The notes under the pieces were generated by a model. That model was not told the DNA's origin. It saw only the letters and a program-made list of their open reading frames with translations, and did no database searches. A stretch of 64,000 nt of DNA from an uncultured Sulfurovum sp. GTDB lineage: Bacteria; Campylobacterota; Campylobacteria; Campylobacterales; Sulfurovaceae. Where the stretch lies: contig CACVAS010000107.1 in the NCBI GenBank assembly GCA_902727855.1, positions 124,001 to 188,000 of the forward strand, given 5' to 3'. Made by a program: the position numbers and the translations under genes. This document shows, piece after piece, positions 63,743-64,000 of the stretch. Each line of letters starts with the position of its first letter. Positions within the stretch are counted from its first letter, which is position 1.

Positions 63743-64000
63743 ATGAAAAATAAACAATATGGTTTTACTATTCCTGCCTATAACCCAGATGAAAACTTAT
63801 TGACTATTGTTAAAAGCATATTAGCACAGAGTGACAATATGATTTTTATTATTGATGATGGTAGCAACCCCAAATCTGAACCAATATTTAGGGCATTAGA
63901 ACAAGATTTCGATAGTGAAAATATTGTGTTTATACGACATGCTGTTAATTTAGGTAAAGGTGCAGCACTAAAAACCATTTTTAATCATATCTTAACGAGC
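63743..64000 (+). CDS. Family 2 glycosyltransferase, 3' part cut by window edge
   Basis: The visible 86 residues start YGFTIPAYNPDENLLTIVKS and contain FIIDDGSNPKSEPIF and FIRHAVNLGKGAALKTIFNH, the nucleotide-binding half of a GT2 (GT-A) enzyme. It starts with AAAGGA upstream. The product and acceptor cannot be inferred from this part. Confidence 0.85.
   Translation, partial: MKNKQYGFTIPAYNPDENLLTIVKSILAQSDNMIFIIDDGSNPKSEPIFRALEQDFDSENIVFIRHAVNLGKGAALKTIFNHILTS

Overview
The window is AT-rich, gene-dense chromosome of a Campylobacterota (epsilonproteobacterial) bacterium, most likely a Sulfurovum/Sulfurimonas-like species. Three things point there: an HsrA (HP1043/Cj0355-type) orphan response regulator without its phospho-acceptor aspartate, the gene order M23 peptidase-lpxC-tsaB-like-thrB-ylxR-infB-rbfA-rimP, and many short overlaps between consecutive genes. 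The genus is an inference; no rRNA is present.

Layout. 1-23736 is housekeeping: ppx/gppA (cut by the left edge), a 2[4Fe-4S] ferredoxin, hsrA, plsY-folB, nadA-nadC, a DHH phosphoesterase, an M23 peptidase, lpxC, tsaB-like, thrB, ylxR-infB-rbfA-rimP, ribD-ubiE, xseA, an EAL protein, groES-groEL, tRNA-Met, a barrel protein plus lipoprotein, and serS. 23896-30633 is a complete diversity-generating retroelement (DGR). 30769-38502 carries leuA with a leucine attenuator leader, ftsH, prmA, hisA and hisH; an ATPase-TOPRIM gene pair sits inside the his operon. 38667-64000 is a surface-glycan locus: LOS core and lipid A genes, glycerol-phosphate-type transferases with a TagD-like cytidylyltransferase, an O-antigen ligase, a sugar-phosphate transferase, a CDP-6-deoxyhexose operon, an MBOAT/SGNH O-acetylation pair, a flippase and glycosyltransferases, with two secreted SGNH hydrolases.

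The most notable system is the DGR. A 145-147 bp template (TR, 28444-28590) lies between a 1460-residue modular secreted protein whose last 49 codons are variable region 1, and an avd-like gene. A DGR-type reverse transcriptase follows, then a second small secreted target with variable region 2. By my hand alignment, VR1 differs from TR at 13 and VR2 at 19 template adenines. All of these lie in AAY codons, and no template adenine outside AAY codons is changed. The only other difference is one G to C near the 3' end, shared by both VRs, which resembles the IMH*/IMH distinction of known DGRs. A 7-bp hairpin starts at the VR2 stop codon. The promoter of the large target has a GA dinucleotide tract in its -35/-10 spacer, so the protein may vary both in sequence and in expression.

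Other points of interest are the leucine leader peptide and terminator before leuA, the ATPase-TOPRIM candidate defence pair, a small family of GTAGGG-type intergenic palindromes, a palindrome upstream of groESL, and glycerol-phosphate chemistry in a Gram-negative LOS locus. All comparisons were made by eye; no database search or folding program was run.
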